Assembly: GCA_002399405.1 (NCBI GenBank)
Contig: DHDP01000012.1
Location: forward strand, 186,001 to 250,000
Length of the DNA: 64,000 nt
DNA from: Treponema sp. UBA4873
GTDB taxonomy: Bacteria; Spirochaetota; Spirochaetia; Treponematales; Treponemataceae
Direction of reading: 5' to 3'
The translations under genes and the position numbers were made by a program. The notes under the pieces were generated by a model. The model was not told where the DNA came from. It did not search any database and saw only the letters and a list, made by a program, of their open reading frames with translations. The first letter of the stretch is position 1. Each line of letters starts with the position of its first letter. Shown piece by piece: positions 8,472-15,840 of this stretch.

Positions 8472-9029
8472 ATGGAGCAGGAAGAAATTAAAGAACTGCG
8501 CTCTGATGATAATGATCCGTTATTTGATAAAACTAATATGCTTTGTAAAACGTTTCCGTCCGATTTCCGCCAGATTCGTTATTTTACACTGCTGATTGTT
8601 CAGTCGGCACCGAACGAAATTAAAGAGCTTAACCTTCTGGAACAGCAGATCAGCGAAGTTATTAAAAATGCAGTCAAACACGGTAATCACTGCGATATCA
8701 ACAAAAAAGTCGTCGTGTGGTACTCTTTCAGTCCGACGCATGCGCATCTTATTGTGCAGGACGAAGGCGAGGGGTTCAAAGACCTTGAGAAATGGAACGA
8801 ATTCAACCGTAAGCGTCTTGAATGTCTGCATAAACAGAACTTTGAGGAACTTACGAATTACGTATCATTCCGCACAAAACAGAGCGATGATCAGGACGGC
8901 GGTAATGCGCTTTTTGCAGCTCTCGAATACTGGAACGGAGGATTCGTTTATAACGGCAAGCGCAACGCCGTTGCAATGCTCAAGAAATTTCAGCAGAAAC
9001 GGCGCGGTGTAAACATCGACGGCGAATAG
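8472..9029 (+). CDS. RsbW/SpoIIAB-like anti-sigma ATPase (HATPase_c)
   Basis: A 185-residue GHKL-type ATP-binding protein. The N box is SEVIKNAVKHGN (61-72) and the G1 box DEGEGF (97-102), the same order as in the serine kinases SpoIIAB and RsbW. It is longer than RsbW by a ~45-residue insertion between the G1 box and the C-terminal GGNALFAALEYW segment, where the ATP lid normally lies. This insertion may change kinase or partner specificity. AGGAG precedes the start. It completes a phosphatase-antagonist-kinase module with no sigma-factor gene beside it. Confidence 0.85.
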   Translation: MEQEEIKELRSDDNDPLFDKTNMLCKTFPSDFRQIRYFTLLIVQSAPNEIKELNLLEQQISEVIKNAVKHGNHCDINKKVVVWYSFSPTHAHLIVQDEGEGFKDLEKWNEFNRKRLECLHKQNFEELTNYVSFRTKQSDDQDGGNALFAALEYWNGGFVYNGKRNAVAMLKKFQQKRRGVNIDGE

Positions 9030-9067
9030 GCCACAGAAAAATACATCCTGTTGACTTATAAAGAGAC

Positions 9068-9096
9068 TTGACGATTCGTTTTTTTGCATATATCTT
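9068..9096 (+). promoter_or_regulatory. promoter of ssrA
   Basis: TTGACG (9068-9073) and TATCTT (9091-9096) with a 17-base spacer. Transcription would begin near 9103, so about 27 bases of 5' leader must be removed (RNase P) to give the mature tmRNA end. Confidence 0.65.
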
Positions 9097-9129
9097 TATT
9101 ATGTAGATTCGACTGAATCTCAACAAATC

Positions 9130-9509
9130 GGGGATGTCCCGGTTTCGACGGATACGGGAAGATTCGTACTGCAGGTAAGGTCCGCAGGTCCTTTAAACGT
9201 GCGAAAATCTATAACTGCCAAACGTGATGAGGACTACGAGTCCGATGACGAACAGTTAGCTCTCGCTGCGTAAGTAGCGACTTAAAGAGCCGGAAACCCG
9301 ACTACACCGCTCTGAGCGGCCGGGATTTTCTGTAACAAACCGGAGCTTGCTGTGCATAGTGTCCGGTATATGCACAGGACATTTTATCGGAATACGGAGC
9401 AGATGCTTTTTGTGCTGCTACCTGCTCCCGACAACTACCTCGCACAAATAAACCTGTAGATGTACCAGTTTTACGTACTCGGACGCGGGTTCAATTCCCG
9501 CCATCTCCA
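9130..9509 (+). ncRNA. ssrA: transfer-messenger RNA (tmRNA)
   Basis: Rescues stalled ribosomes by trans-translation. The 5' end GGGGATG (9130-9136) pairs over 7 bp with CATCTCC (9502-9508), with A9509 as discriminator. The TLD region shows the T-arm GGGTTCAATTCCCG, and the D-loop-like GTTTCGACGG follows the 5' strand. The CCA end is not encoded. The tag frame starts with a GCC resume codon at 9217 and ends at TAA 9271-9273, giving AKRDEDYESDDEQLALAA. This is an unusually acidic 18-residue tag ending in the ALAA degron expected in this genus. The remaining ~230 bases hold the pseudoknots. It has its own promoter and a strong terminator. Confidence 0.95.
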
Positions 9510-9546
9510 AAGCCTATTTCATTACGATGTAATGAAATAGGCTTTT
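9509..9546 (+). terminator. Rho-independent terminator of ssrA
   Basis: A 17-bp perfect stem (AAAGCCTATTTCATTAC with its complement, GAT loop) followed by TTTTT. The stem begins at the last base of the mature tmRNA. Confidence 0.9.
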
Positions 9547-9641
9547 TCGTTGAAGAATGTCACCAGTTATGATACCTGCTATCCGCTTCTTTTAACTCTG
9601 CCTGTTTTTTGATTTTCAGAAAGTATATTTCCATTTTTTTA

Positions 9642-9669
9642 TTGACAAATTGAAATTATGGTGTATAGT
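9642..9669 (+). promoter_or_regulatory. promoter of the CUT1 importer operon
   Basis: TTGACA (9642-9647) and TATAGT (9664-9669) with a 16-base spacer. A palindromic operator overlaps the -10 box and the predicted start. Confidence 0.8.
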
Positions 9670-9698
9670 TAAAACTACAACGTTGTAGTTTTAACTAT
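9665..9698. promoter_or_regulatory. perfect 34-bp palindrome, probable repressor operator
   Basis: Both 17-base arms match without a mismatch and are centred on a CG step (core ACAACGTTGT). It covers the -10 box and the transcription start of the sugar-binding protein gene, the classic position for a repressor. The central CG and arm composition suit a LacI-family protein, but no regulator gene is adjacent. The 13-mer AACGTTGTAGTTT of its right half recurs at 17610-17622. In RNA it could also form a hairpin. Confidence 0.75.
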
Positions 9699-9742
9699 TC
9701 TTATTTCTGATTTCATACAGTTCATGTAAGGAGGAAAATAGT

Positions 9743-11074
9743 ATGAAAAAAACAGCCGTTATAGCAATAGCAGCCGCTCTTGCTGTCTCAACAACTCTTT
9801 TTGCCGCTCCAAAAAAGGCAAAGAAAACAAAGCAGGGCAAAGTATTCAACATCTACTGCTGGAACGAAGAGTTTCAGAGCCGCTTCAAGGATTTTTTTGA
9901 AGCGTCGGGCAAAGTTCCCGCAGACGTGAAGGTTAACTGGATTATCACACCGAATCAGGGTAACGCGTATCAGAATAAACTCGACGAAGCCCTCCTTCAG
10001 CAGGAAAATGCTTCCGCGGACGACAAAGTGGATCTCTTCCTCGTCGAAGCCGACTACGCGCTTAAGTATGTCGACACGCCGTATACGCTCGACGTAAAAA
10101 AGGACATCGGCCTTACGGACGCTGACCTTGCGAATCAGTACAAATACACAAAGGATATCATGACCGATTCCAAAAAAGTGCTGAAGGGCGTCTCCTGGCA
10201 GGCATGTCCGGGCGGATTCATCTACCGCCGCTCTTTCGCAAAAGAAGTGCTCGGTACCGACGATCCGGCACAGGTACAGGAAAAACTTTCCGACTGGGAT
10301 AAATTCGACGCGGTCGCAGCTCAGATGAAAGCCCGCGGCTACTTCATGCTCTCCGGTTTCGACGACGATTTCCGTGTTTTCTCTGACAACGTAACTTCCC
10401 CGTGGGTTACCGGCAGCAAGATTAACGTCGACCAGTCGATCAAACGCTGGGTTGCACAGACGAAGACGTATACCGACAAGGGATACAACAACAAGGCGAA
10501 CCTGTGGTCGGCTGAGAGCGGTAACGGCGCGAAGAAGAACGGAAAAGTATTCGGCTACTTCGGACCGGGCTGGTTCATCGACTTCAGCCTTGCGGGCTGG
10601 ACGAAAGACGATCCCGACGGACCGAACGCAGTCGGAAACGGAAGCTACGGCGACTGGGCGTTCTGCAAGGGACCGGAGGGATTCAGCTGGGGCGGCACCT
10701 GGATATGCGGAGCGGCGGGCTCGGACAACATTCAGCTCATCCGCGACATCATGTACACTTTGACGTGCGATAAGACAACGATGACCGCCATATCGGAGAA
10801 GACGGGAGATTTCACGAACAACGAAGCCGCGATGCAGGAAGTTGCATCAGGCTCGTATCAGAACGCATTCCTTGGCGGACAGAACCACCTTGCACTGCTG
10901 CTCGATTCGGCGAAATCAATCGACAAGAGCAACATGAGCGCGTACGATCAGGGTATGGCGGAAAAACTTCAGGCCGCTATGGCCGACTACTACAACGGCA
11001 AAGTCACTGAAGACGCCGCATGGAACAACTTCTACACGTCCGTTCTCGAGCTTTATCCGAACCTTACGAAATAA
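9743..11074 (+). CDS. ABC sugar-binding protein, family 1 (CUT1)
   Basis: The periplasmic receptor of a carbohydrate ABC importer. It has a signal peptide (MKKT..ALAVSTTLFAA, cleavage near 21-22), a basic linker and then a family-1 solute-binding fold of ~420 residues. It is rich in surface tryptophan and glycine motifs such as FGYFGPGWF and GFSWGGTWI, which probably shape the sugar cleft. AAGGAGG lies 8 bases before the start. Two permease genes follow, separated from this gene by a stable stem-loop. This would leave the receptor message in excess over the permeases, as in maltose systems. The sugar cannot be deduced and no hydrolase lies beside it. Confidence 0.88.
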   Translation: MKKTAVIAIAAALAVSTTLFAAPKKAKKTKQGKVFNIYCWNEEFQSRFKDFFEASGKVPADVKVNWIITPNQGNAYQNKLDEALLQQENASADDKVDLFLVEADYALKYVDTPYTLDVKKDIGLTDADLANQYKYTKDIMTDSKKVLKGVSWQACPGGFIYRRSFAKEVLGTDDPAQVQEKLSDWDKFDAVAAQMKARGYFMLSGFDDDFRVFSDNVTSPWVTGSKINVDQSIKRWVAQTKTYTDKGYNNKANLWSAESGNGAKKNGKVFGYFGPGWFIDFSLAGWTKDDPDGPNAVGNGSYGDWAFCKGPEGFSWGGTWICGAAGSDNIQLIRDIMYTLTCDKTTMTAISEKTGDFTNNEAAMQEVASGSYQNAFLGGQNHLALLLDSAKSIDKSNMSAYDQGMAEKLQAAMADYYNGKVTEDAAWNNFYTSVLELYPNLTK

Positions 11075-11100
11075 GGCTGTTACTGACTGATATAAAAAAG

Positions 11101-11128
11101 GAGCGGCAGGGTTTCAGGCCCGCCGCTT
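11101..11128 (+). other. intercistronic stem-loop
   Basis: AGCGGC..GGG paired with CCC..GCCGCT around a seven-base loop, between receptor and permease genes, without a T-run. More likely an mRNA-stabilising or partial-termination element that sets receptor excess than a full terminator. Confidence 0.55.
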
Positions 11129-11194
11129 CTTCAAGCTGCTGCTTCTCCGATTTCAACTTCCATTTTATAAAACGAACCATACAAAGAGGATGTT

Positions 11195-12136
11195 ATGCAA
11201 AAAACTACAAAAACCAGGCCGAATAAAAAACATACTGTTCAGTATGACAAGTGGGGATATTTTTTTATAGCTCCTTTTTTTATTATCTATGTTATTTTTT
11301 CTCTTATTCCGTTGATTTCGACATTTGTTAACAGCCTTTTCGAAAATTACCGCATCGGACTTACGACTGTCGGTCCGAATTACGTCGGTCTTGCAAACTT
11401 TGTAAAAGTATTTCAGAGCGATATTCTCAGATACACGAGGAACACTGTTTTTATCTGGATTATCGGTTTTATTCCGCAGATTCTTGTTTCGCTGCTGCTC
11501 TCCGTGTGGTTCACGAACACGGAACTCCGTCTGAGATGGCAGCAGTTCTTTAAAACAGTAATTTATATGCCGAACCTGATTATGGCCGCGGCATTCTCAA
11601 TGCTCTTCTTCACGCTGTTCTCACCGGACGGCCCCGTAAACATTCTGTTTTCGAATACGCTGAAATGGTATCCGGAGCACATCAGATTCTTCACGTCCGC
11701 AGGATGGACGCGGGCACTCATCGCCGTCATGAATTTTCTCATGTGGTACGGCAATACGACTATCCTGCTTATGGCAGGCATTATGGGCATAGACAACAGC
11801 CTGTTCGAAGCGGCCCGCATCGACGGTGCAAATCCGCTGCAGATTTTCTTCAGAGTTACTATTCCCATGCTGCTTCCGATTTTTGTCTACGTGCTTATCA
11901 CGAGCCTTATCGGAGGTATTCAGATGTTCGACGTACCGCAGATTCTTACAAACGGCACGGGAAATCCGAACCGCACTTCGATGACCGTCATTATGTATCT
12001 CAACGCGAACCTCGCAAGCAAGAACTACGGTATGGGCGGCGCAATATCGGTACTTACGTTCATCATAACCGCAATGCTCAGCGGCATCGTCTATAAGTTT
12101 ACTATGGCGCAGTACACAAACAAGGAGCGCGTATAA
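11195..12136 (+). CDS. CUT1 ABC transporter permease, MalF/UgpA type
   Basis: A 313-residue inner-membrane permease with about six transmembrane helices. The EAA loop that docks the ATPase reads EAARIDGANPLQIFFRVTIP. GAGG precedes the start. It forms the channel with the MalG-type permease that overlaps its stop codon (TAATG). No ATPase is encoded in this cluster, so a shared MsmK/UgpC-like ATPase encoded elsewhere must energise it. Confidence 0.92.
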   Translation: MQKTTKTRPNKKHTVQYDKWGYFFIAPFFIIYVIFSLIPLISTFVNSLFENYRIGLTTVGPNYVGLANFVKVFQSDILRYTRNTVFIWIIGFIPQILVSLLLSVWFTNTELRLRWQQFFKTVIYMPNLIMAAAFSMLFFTLFSPDGPVNILFSNTLKWYPEHIRFFTSAGWTRALIAVMNFLMWYGNTTILLMAGIMGIDNSLFEAARIDGANPLQIFFRVTIPMLLPIFVYVLITSLIGGIQMFDVPQILTNGTGNPNRTSMTVIMYLNANLASKNYGMGGAISVLTFIITAMLSGIVYKFTMAQYTNKERV

Positions 12137-13029
12137 TGAAAACAACAGCAGATATCGACCTGTATAAAAGCAGGAGCCAGAGCAGAAGTCTTGCAATCCG
12201 CAGACCGATCTGCTATATCGTCCTTATTATTCTCGCGTTCCTTTCGCTTTTTCCGTTTCTCATTCTGATTGTGAATTCAACGCGCCTGCATTCGGCAATA
12301 CAGACAACGTTCACGCTCATACCGGGAACGCATTTTGCCGAAAACCTGAAGCATCTGATTTTCGGGCGCGCCGATATTAACAATATTCCTGTCGTACGCG
12401 CGCTGTTCAACAGTCTGTACGTTTCTTTCGCGACGGCGGCCCTCTGCACGTACTTCTCGTCGATGACGGCCTACGGAATCTACATGTACAAATTCAAAGG
12501 CAGAAGCGTCGTGTTCAAATTCATCATGGCTGTCATGATGGTTCCCGGCCAGGTTTCCGCCCTGGGGTTTCTCCGCCTTATGCTGAAATTGCATATGATG
12601 GATAATCTCGCCGCACTGTACATTCCGGCCATCGCTTCTCCGATTGTTTTCTTCTATATGTATCAGGCGATGGAATCGACGCTGCCGTTTTCCATCGTTG
12701 AAGCGGCCCGTGTCGACGGATGCAACGAATTCCGTACGTTCAATTCAATCGTCGTCCCGATGATGAAACCTTCTATCGCCGTTCAGGCAATCTTCGCGTT
12801 CGTGAGCTCATGGAACAACTACTTCATGCCGGCGCTGCTTATCAGTCAGAAGAACAAAAAAACCGTCCCGATTCTCATCGCTCAGCTCAGAAGCGCCGAT
12901 TATCAGAATTTCGACCTCGGCACAGTCTACATGGAAATATGCATCGCCATCATTCCGCTGCTGATTGTTTACCTGTTTATGTCGCGGCTGATAATCGGCG
13001 GCGTGACGTCCGGCGGCGTAAAGGAATAA
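12136..13029 (+). CDS. CUT1 ABC transporter permease, MalG/UgpE type
   Basis: A 297-residue inner-membrane permease with six predicted helices and the EAA loop EAARVDGCNEFRTFNSIVVP. It starts inside the stop codon of the partner permease and has its own GGAG. It is the last gene of the importer operon, followed by a strong convergent terminator. Like its partner it depends on an ATPase not encoded nearby. Confidence 0.92.
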   Translation: MKTTADIDLYKSRSQSRSLAIRRPICYIVLIILAFLSLFPFLILIVNSTRLHSAIQTTFTLIPGTHFAENLKHLIFGRADINNIPVVRALFNSLYVSFATAALCTYFSSMTAYGIYMYKFKGRSVVFKFIMAVMMVPGQVSALGFLRLMLKLHMMDNLAALYIPAIASPIVFFYMYQAMESTLPFSIVEAARVDGCNEFRTFNSIVVPMMKPSIAVQAIFAFVSSWNNYFMPALLISQKNKKTVPILIAQLRSADYQNFDLGTVYMEICIAIIPLLIVYLFMSRLIIGGVTSGGVKE

Positions 13030-13063
13030 AGGCTTTTATAGTTTTTTCATACACTCTATCCTG

Positions 13064-13099
13064 CCTCCCGGCCGCTGTCAGCGGTCGGGGGGTTCTTTT
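13064..13099. terminator. terminator shared by importer operon and mgtC-like gene
   Basis: A 13-bp G+C-rich stem (two G-U pairs, GTC loop) followed by TTCTTTT on the plus strand. It lies between two convergent genes. Confidence 0.8.
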
Positions 13100-13100
13100 G

Positions 13101-13775
13101 TTAATCGGACAGAGTAAAATTTAATAAGACACCTGTATTCTCAAGGCGTTTACAGACCGAAAGCGAATCCACTGATGAAGGGGATTTTACAAAGTATTCC
13201 AGGACGGTGCGGTCCTTTTCAAACGAACGGGACAGATTCATGTCGCGCATCACAAATCCGCTGCTTACGAGCACTTCCTTTACAAGTTCCAGATTTACAC
13301 TGCTGCCGCTGTATTCGAGGCGGATTGTCTTCGTTTTCTCTGCGGGGAAAAAGCGCCATTCCACTTTCTCAAACATGACGAGAGATACTATTCCGGCGGC
13401 AAGCACGATTCCGGCGGGTAAAAAAAGTCCCGCACCGCACGCCAGTCCGAGCGCAGCGGCCGTCCAGATAACAGCCGCCGAAGTGAGGCCGCGTATATTG
13501 AGTCCCTGCCGCATGATTGCTCCGCCGCCCAAAAAACCGATGCCGGTAACAACCCCAGCCATAATGCGAGTCGGATCGCCGCTATGCGCTGCCGATACTG
13601 TTGCGGCGTATCCGGAAAGTATGCCCATAAGCGAACACGACATGCTGATGAGAATCAGCGTCCGCAGGCCGACCGTATGCTGACGCTTTTTACGCTCGAG
13701 GCCGAGCAGAAGGCCGCAGAAAAACCCCGCCGAGATGCGTACAACGCAATCAAGATAAAAATTACCGGTACTCAT
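13101..13775 (-). CDS. MgtC/SapB family membrane protein
   Basis: About 224 residues: four to five transmembrane helices carrying the MgtC signature (LLGLERKKR, HTVGLRTL, GVVTGIGFLGGGAIM, GLTSAAVIW) and then a ~75-residue soluble ACT-like tail. MgtC-like proteins help survival in low magnesium and modulate ATP synthase and phosphate uptake in pathogens. Those roles are family knowledge, not seen here. The start is placed at 13775 (AGGA seven bases upstream) rather than 13823, which would add 16 non-hydrophobic residues and overlap the preceding gene. It lies 10 bases downstream of the uncharacterised 245-residue gene and may share its transcript. No Mg riboswitch-like leader is evident. Confidence 0.88.
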   Translation of the reverse strand: MSTGNFYLDCVVRISAGFFCGLLLGLERKKRQHTVGLRTLILISMSCSLMGILSGYAATVSAAHSGDPTRIMAGVVTGIGFLGGGAIMRQGLNIRGLTSAAVIWTAAALGLACGAGLFLPAGIVLAAGIVSLVMFEKVEWRFFPAEKTKTIRLEYSGSSVNLELVKEVLVSSGFVMRDMNLSRSFEKDRTVLEYFVKSPSSVDSLSVCKRLENTGVLLNFTLSD

Positions 13776-13785
13776 TTGCGGATCC

Positions 13786-14523
13786 TCAGCGGAACAGAGA
13801 CAGCAGGCCGGGACCTTTCGCACCGGCTTTTATCCAGTTGATTGCCTGTCTGGCGCCGGGTTTGTTTTTGAGATTGTCCACCGAGGAAAGATATCCCGCG
13901 AGCCACGAAGAGAGGCTGCCGTCTTTCGCCGCGGTTTCATTGTTCGCATCGCACGAAACGAGCACCACCGTGACGTTCGGCCTGTCTCCCGTCAAAGCAG
14001 CAACGTTTTCCGCGAACGACGCAAACGCAGCCTGAGCAGCGCTTACAAACGGACCTGCAGGGGAAACAGTGCTGCTGCGCAAAGCGGCCGAATGCAGGAC
14101 TTCCTCCATCGCAGGATGACGCTTGAGCAGAAATACGAGCTTGCCGGCGTTTTTGCGCTGCTCAAGACGGGTGATAGTTTCCATCGCCAGATATTCGTAC
14201 CCTGAAATCATCGTATCGAGCGCACGTGTACATTCTTCGGGAGAAAAAACGGTAAACTGTGACGCATATTCCTCCGCGTCAAAATAAAGGACGGTCTCAT
14301 TAACGGCGCCGAATAAATTTTCGGCATGCAGCACGAGCGAACGCGCGGAAATCGACGACGGCCTGTTCCACGATGCGACGGCAACGCTGCCGGAAGTCCC
14401 CGCAGAGCCCTCCGTCTCCGCGCCGCCCGCGACAACAACGTTATATCCTGCAGCCGCCATACCGTCGGCAAAATCACGTCCGGCCGGCATGTCCTTTCCA
14501 GCTATCAAAATTATTTTTTTCAT
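13786..14523 (-). CDS. Rossmann-like protein of unknown function (245 aa)
   Basis: The N-terminus (MKKIILIAGKDMPAG, then DFADGMAAAGYNVVVAGG) looks like the first beta-alpha-beta unit of a short-chain-dehydrogenase-like Rossmann fold, but the glycine pattern is altered and no YxxxK catalytic pair is visible. An enzymatic role is therefore doubtful. The start is set at 14523 because a promoter ends eight bases upstream (TTGATT, 17-base spacer, TATACT). That predicts an almost leaderless transcript with no Shine-Dalgarno. The longer reading to 14553 would begin inside the promoter. It is divergent from the symporter gene, whose promoter has the same arrangement. Confidence 0.6.
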   Translation of the reverse strand: MKKIILIAGKDMPAGRDFADGMAAAGYNVVVAGGAETEGSAGTSGSVAVASWNRPSSISARSLVLHAENLFGAVNETVLYFDAEEYASQFTVFSPEECTRALDTMISGYEYLAMETITRLEQRKNAGKLVFLLKRHPAMEEVLHSAALRSSTVSPAGPFVSAAQAAFASFAENVAALTGDRPNVTVVLVSCDANNETAAKDGSLSSWLAGYLSSVDNLKNKPGARQAINWIKAGAKGPGLLSLFR

Positions 14524-14531
14524 ACGTACGG

Positions 14532-14560
14532 AGTATACCATAATGCGGCGCAATAATCAA
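14532..14560 (-). promoter_or_regulatory. promoter placing the start codon at the transcript 5' end
   Basis: On the minus strand: TTGATT (14560-14555), 17 bases, TATACT (14537-14532), then 8 bases to ATG. No Shine-Dalgarno is present, so a leaderless mRNA is predicted. Confidence 0.65.
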
Positions 14561-14575
14561 AAGCGCAGTCCCTGT

Positions 14576-14603
14576 TTGCAAAGCCTGGTACCTGTGGTAT
14601 ACT
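14576..14603 (+). promoter_or_regulatory. promoter of the symporter gene, leaderless arrangement
   Basis: TTGCAA (14576-14581), 16 bases, TATACT (14598-14603), then only 7 bases to the ATG at 14611 with no Shine-Dalgarno. Confidence 0.65.
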
Positions 14604-14610
14604 GTCTCCC

Positions 14611-15840
14611 ATGAAACTCTGGTTAAAATATCTGATAGGCGCTGTTCTCGGCGTTGCGTTTGCGCTTATTCTGCCGCTCAATTCTGCAGGCGCATCCGCC
14701 GCAGTTTCGTTCATTACCGACATTGTCGTACGGTTCGGCCGGTACATCGTCGTCCCGCTGCTGTTTTTCACCGCAATGACTGCGATTAATAAACTGCGGG
14801 ATACGCACATGATTCTGAAAACAGGCATGTGGACGCTCATCGTTATCGCAGCGTCGGCGCTTATTCTCACGCTCGTAGGACTTTTTTCCATACTGATAAT
14901 CAGACTGCCGCGTATCCCCATCACCGTCGACAAAACGACGGACACGGCCGTTCTCAACCTCGCCGACATGGTGCGCGCGCTGTTCCCCTCGTCCGCGTTC
15001 GAAACGCTCAGCAACGGTTCCCTGCTGCTCGCATCGTTTCTGTTCGCATGTTTCGCGGGCGGTGCATGTACGGGAGACCAGATTACGTTCAAACCGATTA
15101 TTACGCTCGCCGACGCGCTCTCGAAACTCTGCTACAACATCGCGACGCTGTTCACCGAAATACTTTCGATCGGCATGATTGCAATCATGTGCAGCTGGAC
15201 TATTCAGTTCCGTTCCGTCATCACGGGGGGAACGTTCCTGCCGCTTATTCTCATGCTCTCGTGCGATTTCATCATCACCGCGTTCGGCATTTATCCTGCG
15301 ATACTTCACTACGTTTGCCACGATCCGCATCCGTTCCGCGTGCTCTATGCGGGTACATGCTCGATCATCGTATCGTTCTTCAGCGGCGACTCAAACCTTA
15401 CGCTTCCGATCAACATCCGCACCGGAAAGGAAAGTCTCGGAATCCGACGGCGAATCAACGGGGTCACCTACCCGCTGTTCTCAATATTCGCCAGGGGCGG
15501 AGCGGCTCTCGTTACGACGGTCAGTTTCATAGTGATATGGCGCTCGTACGCGAATCTCTCGATTCCGTTCAACGACATTCTCTGGATTATGTTCATGTCA
15601 TTCATCCTGTCGTTTCTGCTCGGAGGCTTTCCCGCGGGAGGTCCGTTCATCGCGCTGTCGGTGCTCTGCACAATGTACGGGCGCGGATTTGAAACGGGAT
15701 ATCTGCTGCTTAAGCCCGCCGCACCGATCATCTGCTCGTTCGCGGCAGCATTCGACGTTCTCACCGCCATGTTCGGCAGCTATATCGTAGGCGTAAAAAC
15801 GCAGATGATAGAGCACCATTCCATCCAGCACTTCATTTAA
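14611..15840 (+). CDS. dicarboxylate/amino-acid:cation symporter (DAACS family)
   Basis: A 409-residue inner-membrane protein, the usual size for GltP/DctA-type Na+ or H+ symporters of glutamate, aspartate or C4-dicarboxylates. It is highly hydrophobic with about eight helices and two re-entrant regions. The serine-rich region FSGDSNLTLPINI and the later glycine-rich FPAGGPFIALSVL correspond to substrate- and cation-binding parts of the family, although the classical NMDGT motif is not present in that form, so the substrate is uncertain. Translation probably starts from a leaderless transcript. Its last 8 bases overlap the end of the convergent EAL-domain gene. Confidence 0.8.
   Translation: MKLWLKYLIGAVLGVAFALILPLNSAGASAAVSFITDIVVRFGRYIVVPLLFFTAMTAINKLRDTHMILKTGMWTLIVIAASALILTLVGLFSILIIRLPRIPITVDKTTDTAVLNLADMVRALFPSSAFETLSNGSLLLASFLFACFAGGACTGDQITFKPIITLADALSKLCYNIATLFTEILSIGMIAIMCSWTIQFRSVITGGTFLPLILMLSCDFIITAFGIYPAILHYVCHDPHPFRVLYAGTCSIIVSFFSGDSNLTLPINIRTGKESLGIRRRINGVTYPLFSIFARGGAALVTTVSFIVIWRSYANLSIPFNDILWIMFMSFILSFLLGGFPAGGPFIALSVLCTMYGRGFETGYLLLKPAAPIICSFAAAFDVLTAMFGSYIVGVKTQMIEHHSIQHFI

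Noticed and set aside
9481..9509. tRNA-like T-arm and acceptor considered as a separate tRNA gene
   Set aside because: It pairs with the 5' end at 9130-9136 and is the tRNA-like domain of tmRNA.
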